Counted from the stretch's first letter, positions 33,407 to 42,698 are shown. The stretch: 64,000 nt of DNA from Rheinheimera pacifica (GCF_900108485.1 NZ_FNXF01000009.1:62001-126000), one strand, 5' to 3'. Numbers and translations are program-made. The notes: generated from the sequence alone by a model not told the origin.

Positions 33407-35590
33407 GTGATGACAAATAAAATAAATACGGAACGGACCGTACAAGATGATGTAGTAATTGTAAAAAACGCGCCGAAAAAAAATTCACCTCAAATTCTGC
33501 CCCCCTCTTTCGCCAGCGATCGGTATATGTATTTTACTGAGCGTGATCTGAATAAAATTCTGACGAACCTGGATGCACTGCGCAGCAGCGTTTTTCCGCT
33601 GGTTAACCCTGACAACGAAATAGAAAGCCGTAAACAGCAAAACTTTCCTTCAGTATGCCTGATTGGCCTCGGCCGGTGTGGCTCTAATATTGCGCTTGAT
33701 GTGGCTTCATTAGTGTATAACGCCCGCAACTTTTACCTGAACGAATTTAACAACGAAGAAAAACAAACCCGCGAACAAGAATACCGGCCAATGCGCTGGA
33801 TTAAGCGCAGCCTGAATTTATCAGACACACAGGCGGTTAAACCGGTATTTTTAATTGAACCGCTGGTGATGCTCGGCGATTTGGATAAAGACATCGAAGG
33901 CCGCATCCGTTTCTCCCACAAGGGTGAAAAAAGCGGCTTTTTGCATGACTACACCAAGATGAAAATTATGGACTTGTCTGAAGTGCATGCCGGTGGCGCC
34001 GGTAATGCACCTATTCTTGGCCAGTATCTGGCAAAAATTATCCTCAACAAAGACACCCAGCGCTTTGCCAATGCTGAATGGAAGTATATCCATTCTTACC
34101 TGATTGATTCCTGTGGCATTAAAGCTAATCAGTCCAGGCTGTATTTTTATATCTTCAGTGCCGGCGGTGGCACAGGCTCTGGCATGGCATCTGAATTCGG
34201 TTTAGCTCAGCAGTATGCCTATATGAGCAAAACTTTCGACACCCGGATGATGGGTGAAGACGAAGAAAACCGCGGCCACTCCTTTGTGTTTGAACCAATC
34301 TTTACCAGCGGTATTTGTATTTTGCCGAACATTTCTGATCATGGCGTAGAGATGTCTGAAGCGCTGCATATCAACGCCGGGCGCTTATTGTGTAAATACC
34401 TGGCTGAAGAATGGGATTTCTCTTACAACTTTGATAACGAAGACAGCAGCGAATCCAGTGTAATGCACCGCATCCGGCCCTGGAATGCCATGATGCTGAT
34501 CTCCAATGACATTATGCGTTACGCCGAAGAAACCGATGACGGTGGCATTCAGCATATCGATGTTAATGCGATGGAAAAATATGCTAATCAGTACATCTCA
34601 CAACAGATTTTTAATATTCTGACCGCGCAGGCCGTGACCACAGATTACGACGAAAACTATTTCCGCCGTGCCGGTATCGATATCGGTGAAACTATCCGCC
34701 TTGACGCCAATGACCTGTTTATGAGCCTGGCCGGCCCCGTTGCGGTGGCTTATGCCGAATCTGTAATACCAGGTGATAGCAGCAACGCAGAGAAACTTAA
34801 GCTGTTTGAAAAAACCGGCACCGGTTTAAATATTGATGACTTGTTCTTCCGCTCTATCGACCTGCCACACTTTAACAAAGTGACTCAGGCCATTGAGGGT
34901 ATCAGCCTGTTGCCGATTGAATCCGGCCGCTACCGCGAAACATTGGCCAGCTATGTAAAGAACGGCTATAACGCCGCCGAGCTAAAAGATCTGCATTTCT
35001 TTAAAAATTGCTCGTCAGTGGTGTCTATAGTGTCACTGCCAAAAGACTACAAACTGTCTTACATGGATTTAAACCGGCTGAAGTCGCATTTAAATGCGTT
35101 GTTTCCTAACACCACACTAAAACGCTATGCGCTGGTAATTGGTGCTTCTGCCAACATTTCACTGACAACGCTGATTGTGAAAAGCCCCTGCTTAAGCGAC
35201 GACTTTTTAACGCTGATTGTCGCCTTTATTAAACGCTGTTTTGCCAAAGACAACTATCGTTTTGACGAGCAGTTAGATCAGGCGATGCTGGAGTTTATCC
35301 GTGCCGAACTCTTCGATGAAGACGCACTGGATAAAATGCTGCACGAGTTTGAAAACCCGGCCAAAATACTCGACACCAATTGGTATGCCATTAAGCCAAT
35401 GTACGAGAAAAAATACCGCGAACTTATTCATAACAAAGACAAATTTGTCTCAATAAATGATATTCGCCTAAGCCGCGACAGCGTGAAAAAAGCCATTAAA
35501 TACCTGCGTGAGATATACCGGCATAAGATCAGTAAAACCAAGGTTATTTCACTTAACCCGCAAACTAATAAAAAAGCCGCTGCAGAATAA
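33407..35590 (+). CDS. Large tubulin/FtsZ-superfamily protein, role unknown
   Basis: A 727-residue cytoplasmic protein with the tubulin/FtsZ GTP-binding signature: a T1-like loop CLIGLGRCGSNIALD (about 84-98) and the T4 signature SAGGGTGSGMASEFG (GGGTGSG at 253-259). It is nearly twice the length of FtsZ, with a roughly 80-residue N-terminal extension, a long insert between T1 and T4, and a C-terminal region of about 300 residues I cannot assign. It resembles the 'tubulin-like' family (Pfam Tubulin_2) and the FtsZ-like groups proposed by comparative genomics to act in membrane remodelling. Start: GTG 33407 or ATG 33410, both after AGGA. It is monocistronic, with an AT-rich 210-bp upstream region and a strong terminator; the neighbours are unrelated. 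Confidence 0.82.
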   Translation: MMTNKINTERTVQDDVVIVKNAPKKNSPQILPPSFASDRYMYFTERDLNKILTNLDALRSSVFPLVNPDNEIESRKQQNFPSVCLIGLGRCGSNIALDVASLVYNARNFYLNEFNNEEKQTREQEYRPMRWIKRSLNLSDTQAVKPVFLIEPLVMLGDLDKDIEGRIRFSHKGEKSGFLHDYTKMKIMDLSEVHAGGAGNAPILGQYLAKIILNKDTQRFANAEWKYIHSYLIDSCGIKANQSRLYFYIFSAGGGTGSGMASEFGLAQQYAYMSKTFDTRMMGEDEENRGHSFVFEPIFTSGICILPNISDHGVEMSEALHINAGRLLCKYLAEEWDFSYNFDNEDSSESSVMHRIRPWNAMMLISNDIMRYAEETDDGGIQHIDVNAMEKYANQYISQQIFNILTAQAVTTDYDENYFRRAGIDIGETIRLDANDLFMSLAGPVAVAYAESVIPGDSSNAEKLKLFEKTGTGLNIDDLFFRSIDLPHFNKVTQAIEGISLLPIESGRYRETLASYVKNGYNAAELKDLHFFKNCSSVVSIVSLPKDYKLSYMDLNRLKSHLNALFPNTTLKRYALVIGASANISLTTLIVKSPCLSDDFLTLIVAFIKRCFAKDNYRFDEQLDQAMLEFIRAELFDEDALDKMLHEFENPAKILDTNWYAIKPMYEKKYRELIHNKDKFVSINDIRLSRDSVKKAIKYLREIYRHKISKTKVISLNPQTNKKAAAE

Positions 35591-35605
35591 CCTGGCGGCT
35601 GAGCT

Positions 35606-35640
35606 AAAAAGGCCTGACATTTTAACGCCAGGCCTTTTTT
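35606..35640. terminator. Bidirectional terminator after the tubulin-like gene
   Basis: AAAAAGGCCTG pairs with CCAGGCCTTTTT (11-bp stem, 35606-35616 with 35628-35639) with oligo-A and oligo-T flanks, between two converging genes. Confidence 0.92.
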
Positions 35641-35666
35641 GTATCTGCCGTTAAGGTTTTTATCTG

Positions 35667-36626
35667 TCAGGGTAACGGCGCGCCACGGCTACTGATATAT
35701 AACTGATACCAGTGCTCACGGCTTAAATGCACCTGGCTTGCCCCGGCGCAGGCCGCAATGCGTTGCGGGTTAGCTGTGCCAATCACCGGTTGAATAGCAG
35801 CCGGATGCCGCATAAGCCAGGCCAGTACAATGGCTTCACGGCTGCACTGATATTGCTCGGCTAACTGAGCCACCAAAGCTGCAGTGGCACGCTCGGTGTC
35901 GGTTTGTGTTTGTGCCCCGCTAAAAGCGCCTTTTGCCAGGCTGCCCCAGCTTTGCAGCTGCACGCCCTGTTGCTGACAATATTCCACAGTGCCATAACTA
36001 AAATGCTTGTTACTACCCTGCGGCAGGCCCGTTAGCACACTTTCTTCCAGCCAGTCGATGTCGGCCAGGCTCATTTGCAGCTGATTCACCAGCAACGGCT
36101 GCGACAATGCCGACTGTAACCACTGCATTTGTGCCCAGCCCATATTCGACACGCCAAAATGGCGTACTTTACCTTGCTGTACTAACTGATCAAACGCTTG
36201 CGCTACCTGCTCTGGCTGCATCAGTGGATCAGGCCGGTGTAATAGCAACAGATCCAGATAATCAGTGTTTAACCGCGTTAAGCTCTGCTCCACAGAGCGG
36301 ATAATATAGTCTTTAGAAAAATCATAGCGGCCCGGCCCTTGCTCGTCGGCAAAGCGGATAGCACATTTAGTTTGGATAAACAGCTCAGCGCGTTTTGCCG
36401 GCGCAGCCGCCAGATATTGGCCAAACACCTGCTCGGCTTTACCACGGGTATAGATATCGGCGTGATCAAAAAAATTAATACCGTTGGCCAGCGCTGCATC
36501 AATAGCAGAAAACGCATGGCGATGCTGCTCGGCGGTAGTGGTATTGCTGTCCCAGCTGCCACCCAAACCCATACAACCAAACGCCAGTGAACTGATACCA
36601 GGCAGATGCCGGGATAAAGGGATCAT
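35667..36626 (-). CDS. Aldo/keto reductase (YdhF-type)
   Basis: A 319-residue NADPH-dependent TIM-barrel oxidoreductase. Tetrad residues are visible: Asp and Tyr in FFDHADIYTRG, Lys in IQTKCAI, and His in LLLLHRPDP. The cofactor-binding end is VIGTANPQRI. It resembles E. coli YdhF; the substrate is unknown. The ATG at 36626 has AGGAG eight bases upstream and is preferred to the ATG at 36641. Confidence 0.9.
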   Translation of the reverse strand: MIPLSRHLPGISSLAFGCMGLGGSWDSNTTTAEQHRHAFSAIDAALANGINFFDHADIYTRGKAEQVFGQYLAAAPAKRAELFIQTKCAIRFADEQGPGRYDFSKDYIIRSVEQSLTRLNTDYLDLLLLHRPDPLMQPEQVAQAFDQLVQQGKVRHFGVSNMGWAQMQWLQSALSQPLLVNQLQMSLADIDWLEESVLTGLPQGSNKHFSYGTVEYCQQQGVQLQSWGSLAKGAFSGAQTQTDTERATAALVAQLAEQYQCSREAIVLAWLMRHPAAIQPVIGTANPQRIAACAGASQVHLSREHWYQLYISSRGAPLP

Positions 36627-36726
36627 AAAAACTCCTGACAATGAAATACCGCGATAGTGTAGCGAAAAACAGCCTGAACCCCTACACTATCGCCATTATT
36701 AAATGCTGCCGGAATACTTCTGCGTT

Positions 36727-37485
36727 ATGTCTGATGCCACGTTATACAGGTTAAACAAATTTATCAGTGATACGGGTTTTTGCTCGCGTCGCGAAGCCGA
36801 TAAATTTATTGAAAATGGTCAGGTTACGGTAAATGGCGCCGTGGCGCCTGTTGGCCTTAAAGTCACTGAAAATGATCAGGTACTGATTGACGGTAAACCG
36901 TTAAAAGCCAAGCCAAAACGGGTTTATCTGGCTTATAACAAACCGGTCGGCATTACCTGCACCACAGAGCCGCATATTCACGGCAATATCATTGATGCCG
37001 TACGTTACCCGGAGCGCATATTTCCGATAGGCCGGCTGGATAAACCCTCTGAAGGGCTTATTTTTCTTACCAATGACGGCGATATCGTCAACAAAATTCT
37101 GCGCGCCGGTAATGCGCATGAAAAAGAATATGTGGTTACTGTTAATAAGCCCATTACAGAGCGCTTTATTCAGCAGATGGGTAAAGGTGTGCCCATCCTC
37201 GATACCGTAACCCTGCCCTGTACCGTGCAGCAACGCTCAAAACAGAGTTTTTCTATTATTTTAACGCAGGGACTAAACCGGCAGATACGCCGCATGTGTG
37301 AGTATCTGGGTTACGAAGTACAAACCTTAAAACGTACCCGCATTATGCATATTCGTGGCGCGGGCTTAAAACCCGGGCAATGGCGTTTACTCGATGACAT
37401 TGAAATAAAAATGCTTGAAGCACAACTGCTAAGCTCCAGTAAAACCGCCGACAGCAGTTTAGGCAACGATAGCTTTGATGATTAA
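36727..37485 (+). CDS. rluF: 23S rRNA pseudouridine synthase RluF
   Basis: A 252-residue enzyme making pseudouridine at 23S rRNA position 2604 (and tRNA-Tyr in E. coli). It has an N-terminal S4 RNA-binding domain (RLNKFISDTGFCSRREADKFI) and a catalytic RsuA-type domain with Asp105 in IGRLDKPSEGL. The segments GNAHEKEYVVTV, LNRQIRRMCEYLGYEV and LKRTRIMHI follow RluF closely. I took the ATG at 36727, which gives a normal N-terminus; the ribosome site before it is weak. Confidence 0.92.
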   Translation: MSDATLYRLNKFISDTGFCSRREADKFIENGQVTVNGAVAPVGLKVTENDQVLIDGKPLKAKPKRVYLAYNKPVGITCTTEPHIHGNIIDAVRYPERIFPIGRLDKPSEGLIFLTNDGDIVNKILRAGNAHEKEYVVTVNKPITERFIQQMGKGVPILDTVTLPCTVQQRSKQSFSIILTQGLNRQIRRMCEYLGYEVQTLKRTRIMHIRGAGLKPGQWRLLDDIEIKMLEAQLLSSSKTADSSLGNDSFDD

Positions 37486-37520
37486 AGCCACTTGGATAAT
37501 TAACGCAACCAGGGGTCGTT

Positions 37521-38963
37521 ATGCATATGCAGTTTAAATTACCGTTTTATATTACGTTGCTGCTTGGGCCTTTACTGTTTTTACTGACATTAGTCTCAGA
37601 ACCGGTGTTTAGCGATATGTCAGTAAATGCCTGGCTGATTACCGGCCTCACCTGCTGGATGGCCTTGTGGTGGATAACAGAGCCGGTGCCGATACCGGTT
37701 ACGGCCATGCTGCCGATTGTTATAGTGCCACTTATTAGCCTTGATACTATAGGCAATGTGACAGCGCCCTACGCTCATCCGTTAATTTTCTTGTTTCTTG
37801 GCGGCTTTATGTTGTCAATTGCCATGGAACGCTGGAACCTGCACAAACGCATTGCGCTATTAACCATGCTGTTGGTAGGTACCAAACCCAGCCAGCAAAT
37901 TGCCGGTATTATGCTGGTAACAGCTTTTTTATCTATGTGGATGTCTAATACAGCAACCGCCGTAATGATGTTACCGATTGGTTTGTCTGTTATTGCTATG
38001 CAGCAAGAGCAAGGTGTCAGTAACGATAATTTTGCCAAAGCCATTTTGTTATCCATTGCCTATGCCGCCAGCATTGGTGGTATAGCCACCTTAATTGGCA
38101 CACCGCCTAATGCCCTGCTTGCTGCCTATCTGGAACGCAGTTATCAGTTACAACTAAGCTTTAGTGACTGGATGCTGTTTGGTGTGCCGCTGGCAGTTAG
38201 TTTGTTACTGGTATGCTGGTTCTGGCTGACACAGGTGCATTTCCGCCTGGACAAGATGCCATCAGTAGATAGCCGCGCGTTATACCGGCAAAAGCTATCA
38301 GCATTGGGTGTTATGCATAATGCTGAAAAGTTAGTGCTGATAGTGTTTTCACTGGCAGCTTTTTTCTGGGTATTTCGTGGGCCCCTTAGCAATATCAGCG
38401 GCATTAAACTGGACGATACGTTAATTGCTATCTTTGCGGCCAGTTTGCTGTTTATCTTACCGGTGTCATTAAAAACCGGCCAACGCATTCTGAACTGGGA
38501 AGATTGCCAAAAGTTACCCTGGGGCGTATTGCTGTTATTTGGCGGTGGTTTAACGCTGGCAACCCAAATCGATAACTCAGGCTTATCGGCTTATATCGCC
38601 ACACAAATTGGCCAGCTTGGCAGCATTAATCTGGTTTTGCTGATTGTTCTGGTTACCACGGTAATTATTTTTCTCACCGAGATCACCAGCAATACCGCCA
38701 CCGCAGCGGCATTTCTGCCACTATTGGGGCCGGTGGCCGTATCGCTGGACACCTCAGCCGCCATGCTGGTGATCCCGGCAGCAGTGGCAGCCAGTTGTGC
38801 CTTTATGATGCCGGTAGCCACCCCGCCAAATGCCATAGTGTTTGCATCCGGCAAGCTGAAAATTATTGATATGGTAAAAGCCGGCCTGGCGCTGAACCTG
38901 GCGGCCATAGTGCTGATTACACTAGCGGTGTTATTCCTGGCGCGTTATATATTTGATTTTTAA
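37521..38963 (+). CDS. SLC13/DASS-family sodium:dicarboxylate symporter
   Basis: A 480-residue inner-membrane transporter with about 11-12 helices. Both SNT sodium/substrate motifs are present (WMSNTATAVMMLP and ITSNTATAAAFLP), as well as GTPPNALLAAYLER and the C-terminal MPVATPPNAIVFASG. Such carriers import succinate, malate or fumarate with sodium. It starts 35 bp after rluF, with AGGGG before the ATG, so the two may be cotranscribed. A perfect 8-bp hairpin (38972-38992) without a T tract follows. Confidence 0.93.
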   Translation: MHMQFKLPFYITLLLGPLLFLLTLVSEPVFSDMSVNAWLITGLTCWMALWWITEPVPIPVTAMLPIVIVPLISLDTIGNVTAPYAHPLIFLFLGGFMLSIAMERWNLHKRIALLTMLLVGTKPSQQIAGIMLVTAFLSMWMSNTATAVMMLPIGLSVIAMQQEQGVSNDNFAKAILLSIAYAASIGGIATLIGTPPNALLAAYLERSYQLQLSFSDWMLFGVPLAVSLLLVCWFWLTQVHFRLDKMPSVDSRALYRQKLSALGVMHNAEKLVLIVFSLAAFFWVFRGPLSNISGIKLDDTLIAIFAASLLFILPVSLKTGQRILNWEDCQKLPWGVLLLFGGGLTLATQIDNSGLSAYIATQIGQLGSINLVLLIVLVTTVIIFLTEITSNTATAAAFLPLLGPVAVSLDTSAAMLVIPAAVAASCAFMMPVATPPNAIVFASGKLKIIDMVKAGLALNLAAIVLITLAVLFLARYIFDF

Positions 38964-39010
38964 GCTTGCCCCCCACCCGGCCGACGGGTGGGCAATATGT
39001 CGACAATAAA

Positions 39011-39058
39011 GAATGCAGGCAATAAAAAATGCAGATAATAAAAAACGCAGCCAATGGG
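39011..39058. repeat. Three imperfect 16-bp tandem units before the tRNA terminator
   Basis: GAATGCAGGCAATAAA, AAATGCAGATAATAAA and AAACGCAGCCAATGGG lie end to end. The last forms part of the terminator stem, so the repeat may have arisen by slippage at the terminator. Confidence 0.55.
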
Positions 39059-39069
39059 CTGCGTTTTTT
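39041..39069. terminator. Bidirectional terminator between the SLC13 gene and the tRNA cluster
   Basis: CGCAGCC-AATG-GGCTGCG with AAAAA before and TTTTTT after. It ends the minus-strand tRNA transcript and the plus-strand transporter transcript. Confidence 0.9.
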
Positions 39070-39074
39070 ATGTT

Positions 39075-39150
39075 TGGAGCGAGTAACGAGGTTCGAACTC
39101 GTGACCTCGACCTTGGCAAGGTCGCGCTCTACCAGCTGAGCTATACTCGC
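39075..39150 (-). tRNA. glyW: tRNA-Gly (anticodon GCC), copy 1
   Basis: A full cloverleaf with acceptor GCGAGTA / TACTCGC, D arm AGCTCAGCTGGTAGAGC, anticodon stem-loop ACCTTGCCAAGGT, T arm GAGTTCGAACCTC, and encoded CCA. It is identical to the copy at 39438-39513. Gly-Cys-Leu tRNAs downstream of pgsA is the standard gammaproteobacterial order. Confidence 0.97.
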
Positions 39151-39181
39151 GAAAATCTGGTTATTTACTCTTAGTGAGTAA

Positions 39182-39268
39182 TGGTGCCCGGGGCCGGACT
39201 TGAACCGGCACGCCCTTTCGAGCGAGGGATTTTAAATCCCTTGTGTCTACCGATTTCACCACCCGGGC
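39182..39268 (-). tRNA. leuZ: tRNA-Leu (anticodon TAA)
   Basis: A class II tRNA with a long variable arm: acceptor GCCCGGG / CCCGGGC, anticodon stem-loop GGGATTTAAAATCCC, T arm CCGGTTCAAGTCCGG, encoded CCA. The position matches E. coli leuZ. Confidence 0.97.
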
Positions 39269-39333
39269 AGACAACTTTACTGTGTCAATTTTACTGTGTT
39301 ACTTTTCTGGTTTTACCAGATAAAACTGTGTGA

Positions 39334-39407
39334 TGGAGGCGGGTCCCGGAGTCGAACCGAGATGGACGGATTTGCAATCCGCTGCATGGCCATTCTGCCA
39401 ACCCGCC
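39334..39407 (-). tRNA. cysT: tRNA-Cys (anticodon GCA)
   Basis: Acceptor GGCGGGT / ACCCGCC, anticodon stem-loop GGATTGCAAATCC, T arm CTCGGTTCGACTCCG, encoded CCA; 74 nt. Confidence 0.97.
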
Positions 39408-39437
39408 ATTCAAACAATTTTCACTCTTTGAAAGAGT

Positions 39438-39513
39438 TGGAGCGAGTAACGAGGTTCGAACTCGTGACCTCGACCTTGGCAAGGTCGCGCTCTACCAGCT
39501 GAGCTATACTCGC
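39438..39513 (-). tRNA. glyW: tRNA-Gly (anticodon GCC), copy 2
   Basis: Identical over 76 nt to copy 1. This copy is the promoter-proximal one, nearest pgsA, giving the order Gly-Cys-Leu-Gly in the transcript. Confidence 0.97.
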
Positions 39514-39648
39514 GTTGTTATGGCCATGTGCCTTAACACGAGACGCATTCTACTGTTTTAATTCAGCCAGTCAATAATAAATTTTTGCTTTTATGACTGA
39601 CTGATTAAAATTTGACTGAGTTGCGCTAATAAGCAACAAAAACAGTTA

Positions 39649-40203
39649 TTAATGTATCAAATCCCGCCACGCTGCTTTGAGGTAACTGTACATAGACCAT
39701 ATTGTCAGCACCGTGGCGATATACAGTAACAGCATACCTACCGGCGTAAACCAGCTTACCAGCCAGAACTCCGGCCGCCAGATCAGGCCAATTAATGCCA
39801 GCATCTGGGCAATAGTTTTATACTTGCCTAAATTAGATACCGCCACATTAGCCCGCTTACCCAGCTCTGCCATCCACTCGCGTAAGGCAGAAATGACAAT
39901 TTCGCGGCCTATCATAATAATGGCCGGTATAGTCACCCAAAGCGATACACTGTCTACCGCTATCAGCACCAGCGCCACGGCAACCATCACCTTATCAGCT
40001 ACCGGGTCAAGAAAAGCGCCAAACGGCGTAGACTGCTCTAACTTACGCGCCAGATAACCATCCAGTGCATCGGTAATAGCCGCCAGGCAAAATACAAATG
40101 ACGCCCAGAACCGGGCATTCTCCATACCTGAATAAAAACATAAGATAAAAACCGGGATCAGAAACAGTCGGAACAGGGTTAACAGATTGGGAATATTCCA
40201 CAT
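39649..40203 (-). CDS. pgsA: CDP-diacylglycerol-glycerol-3-phosphate 3-phosphatidyltransferase
   Basis: A 184-residue inner-membrane enzyme making phosphatidylglycerol phosphate, the committed step to PG and cardiolipin. The CDP-alcohol phosphotransferase motif is present as [13 protein letters not shown]...[11 protein letters not shown], with all acidic residues. It has four to six helices. The gene lies 33 bp after uvrC and before the tRNA cluster, as in E. coli. Confidence 0.97.
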   Translation of the reverse strand: MWNIPNLLTLFRLFLIPVFILCFYSGMENARFWASFVFCLAAITDALDGYLARKLEQSTPFGAFLDPVADKVMVAVALVLIAVDSVSLWVTIPAIIMIGREIVISALREWMAELGKRANVAVSNLGKYKTIAQMLALIGLIWRPEFWLVSWFTPVGMLLLYIATVLTIWSMYSYLKAAWRDLIH

Positions 40204-40236
40204 CTTAATATTCTCTACGGCATGTATGCCGCTATG

Positions 40237-42054
40237 CTACTTGTTATGACAGGCATGGTAAATCTTTTCTGCCTGTGCTTTTGATATTCCCGGCACTGAG
40301 CTAAGCTCGGTAACGGAAGCGCGCATTACGCCCTGTAAGCCGCCAAGATACTGCAACAGAGCCTGACGCCGTTTTTCACCGATACCTTTTACTTGCTCCA
40401 GCGGGCTTTTAATCAGCGCTTTGCCACGTTTATTACGATGCCCGGTAATAGCAAAACGATGCGCCTCATCGCGAATTTGCTGAATAAGGTGCAATGCCGG
40501 TGCATCAGCCGGCAAATTAATGCTGCGTCCGCTTTGTGCCAGAATAAGGGTTTCAAGGCCAGGCTTACGGCTGGTACCTTTAGCCACTCCTACCAGCAAT
40601 GGCATTTTGGCATGTGGCCAGTTAGCAAATTGTGTTATGGCAATATTCAGCTGGCCCTGACCACCGTCAATAAAAATAATATCCGGTATTTTTTCTTCAT
40701 CCTGCAGCTTAGTGTAACGCTTGTCCAGCGCAAACTGCATGGCTGCGTAGTCATCGCCACCGGTGATACCGGTGACATTATAACGGCGGTACTCTGCTTT
40801 ATATGGCCCCTGATCATCAAACACCACACAGGATGCTATCGTTGCCTGCCCCATGGTATGGCTGATATCAAAACACTCCATCCGTGTTATCGGCTGTTCT
40901 AACTGCAATAACTGTTGCAACTGCTGATAGCGTAATGCCATTTTCTGGCTAAGCGATTGCTTGTTGTCACAAGACAGCTGGGCATTTTTTTGCGCCAGGC
41001 TAAGATATTGCGCTTTCTCGCCACGCTGGGCATAAGTAATGCGCACTTTGCGACCGGCAATTTCACTGATTGCGGCTGCTACCGCGTCCATTTCCGGCAG
41101 TGGCTTGGCAATCACAATCTCCCGCGGCATTTGCTGGGTGCCATAACCATCAAGATAAAACTGCAGCAAAAAAGCGCTGAGAATTTCGCTCTCTTCAGTA
41201 TCTGCCGGCACTTTAGGAAAGTAAGCTTTGCTGCCCAGCACCTTTTGCTGACGAACAAAAAGTACATGTACTGCGGCCACCCCGTGCGAATAAGCAAAAC
41301 CAATAATATCCATTTCGTCGTGCTCGCCACTGACGCTTTGCTGTTCCTGCACTTTTCGCAGCGCAATAATTTTATCGCGTAGCTGGGCCGCCTGTTCAAA
41401 CTGCAGCGTCTCACTGGCCTGTGTCATGCGTTGCACCAAGTTATCAATAACCTGCTGATCTTTGCCCTGCAGAAATAAACTGGCCAGCCGCACCTGCTGC
41501 TGGTATTCCTCATCAGAAATTTTCCCGACACAGGGTGCTGAGCAAAGTTTTAGCTGGTACTGCAAGCATGGCCGGGTTCTGGCACGATAAAAGCCATCTT
41601 CACACTGGCGGATGGGAAAAATTTTCTGCAGGCTTTTCAGGCTTTGCCACACCGCCCCTGCATTGGGGTAAGGGCCAAAATACTGCCCGGCACTTTTACG
41701 GGGCCCGCGGTGCGAACTGATACGCGGATGCTTATGATCGCTGATTAAAATATAAGGGTAAGATTTGTCATCCCGCAGCAATACGTTGTAACGCGGCAAA
41801 AACTGCTTAATAAGGTTGTTTTCCAGGATCAGTGCTTCGGTTTCGCTATGTGTCAGAGTGTATTCAACCTGCACTATCTGGCTAACCAGAGAACGGGTTT
41901 TTATACTGTCAACATTAGTGCGAAAATAGCTACTGAGCCTGGCGCGCAGATCTTTAGCTTTACCAACATAAATAACCTGATCCGCGGCGTTTAGCATACG
42001 ATAAACGCCGGGCTGGTGAGGAACCTGCTTTAAAAAGGTTTTAGCGTCAAACAT
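40237..42054 (-). CDS. uvrC: Excinuclease ABC subunit C
   Basis: A 605-residue dual-incision nuclease of nucleotide-excision repair. It has an N-terminal GIY-YIG domain (GVYRMLNAADQVIYVGKAK, residues about 16-35) that makes the 3' cut, a UVR domain (about 200-235) for UvrB binding, an RNase H-like 5'-cutting domain (MECFDISHTMGQ...FIDGGQGQL) and C-terminal helix-hairpin-helix motifs. Its start overlaps the uvrY stop (TGATG). Confidence 0.98.
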   Translation of the reverse strand: MFDAKTFLKQVPHQPGVYRMLNAADQVIYVGKAKDLRARLSSYFRTNVDSIKTRSLVSQIVQVEYTLTHSETEALILENNLIKQFLPRYNVLLRDDKSYPYILISDHKHPRISSHRGPRKSAGQYFGPYPNAGAVWQSLKSLQKIFPIRQCEDGFYRARTRPCLQYQLKLCSAPCVGKISDEEYQQQVRLASLFLQGKDQQVIDNLVQRMTQASETLQFEQAAQLRDKIIALRKVQEQQSVSGEHDEMDIIGFAYSHGVAAVHVLFVRQQKVLGSKAYFPKVPADTEESEILSAFLLQFYLDGYGTQQMPREIVIAKPLPEMDAVAAAISEIAGRKVRITYAQRGEKAQYLSLAQKNAQLSCDNKQSLSQKMALRYQQLQQLLQLEQPITRMECFDISHTMGQATIASCVVFDDQGPYKAEYRRYNVTGITGGDDYAAMQFALDKRYTKLQDEEKIPDIIFIDGGQGQLNIAITQFANWPHAKMPLLVGVAKGTSRKPGLETLILAQSGRSINLPADAPALHLIQQIRDEAHRFAITGHRNKRGKALIKSPLEQVKGIGEKRRQALLQYLGGLQGVMRASVTELSSVPGISKAQAEKIYHACHNK

Positions 42055-42698
42055 CAGGCTTTAGCGATGTCAATCATGCCATGGCGCAATGCCATATGAG
42101 TCAGCTCTACATCGCCACTGATTGCCAGCTTTTCAAACATCCGGTAACGATATGAGTTCACCGTTTTAGCACTGACATTCAGCTGATCGGCAATATCATT
42201 TACTTTTTGTCCCTGCGTAATCATCATCATGATTTGCAGTTCGCGGTCGGATAAATCATCAAATGGGTTCTGGCTTTGGTTATTCACTTTACTCATGGCC
42301 ATTTTCTGCGCCACTTCATCAGAAATATGCCGGGCACCAGAATACACTTTACGTATTGCAGCCACCATTTCCCGCGGCGGTGAATTTTTTGAAATAAATC
42401 CTGCCGCCCCTAATTGCATGACTTTAGTCGGCACCGGCTCTTCGCAGGATACCGACAACGCCAGCACTTTAATGTCCGGACAATAATGTAAAATACGCTT
42501 TGTTGCCGTCATACCGCCCATACCGGGCATATTCATATCCATCAACACCACATCGGGCTCGTGTTGACGGCAAAATTGTAATGCTTCTTCGCCAGAGCCA
42601 GCCTCGCCAATCACCTTGATACCGCGCTCATCCATTAGTATGCGACTGATCCCAGTACGAACAAGCTCATGATCATCAACTAACAGAACGTTAATCAA
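42054..42698 (-). CDS. uvrY: Response regulator UvrY/GacA
   Basis: A 214-residue NarL/FixJ-family regulator, partner of the BarA/GacS sensor, which activates csrB-type small RNAs in related species. It has the receiver domain with phospho-acceptor Asp54 (VVLMDMNMPG) and acidic Asp8/Asp9, and a C-terminal LuxR helix-turn-helix (LSDRELQIMMMITQGQKVNDIADQL). The start is TTG at 42698, as in E. coli uvrY. The uvrY-uvrC-pgsA order is conserved. Confidence 0.96.
   Translation of the reverse strand: MINVLLVDDHELVRTGISRILMDERGIKVIGEAGSGEEALQFCRQHEPDVVLMDMNMPGMGGMTATKRILHYCPDIKVLALSVSCEEPVPTKVMQLGAAGFISKNSPPREMVAAIRKVYSGARHISDEVAQKMAMSKVNNQSQNPFDDLSDRELQIMMMITQGQKVNDIADQLNVSAKTVNSYRYRMFEKLAISGDVELTHMALRHGMIDIAKA

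Noticed and set aside
38972-38992. CCCACCCG/CGGGTGGG hairpin as terminator of the SLC13 gene
   Set aside because: Perfect stem but no T tract on either strand; the hairpin at 39041-39069 is the better terminator.
38931-39502. Short frames sharing the sequence MPRSRSRVRTSLLAP over the tRNA cluster
   Set aside because: They are translations of the two identical tRNA-Gly genes, not proteins.
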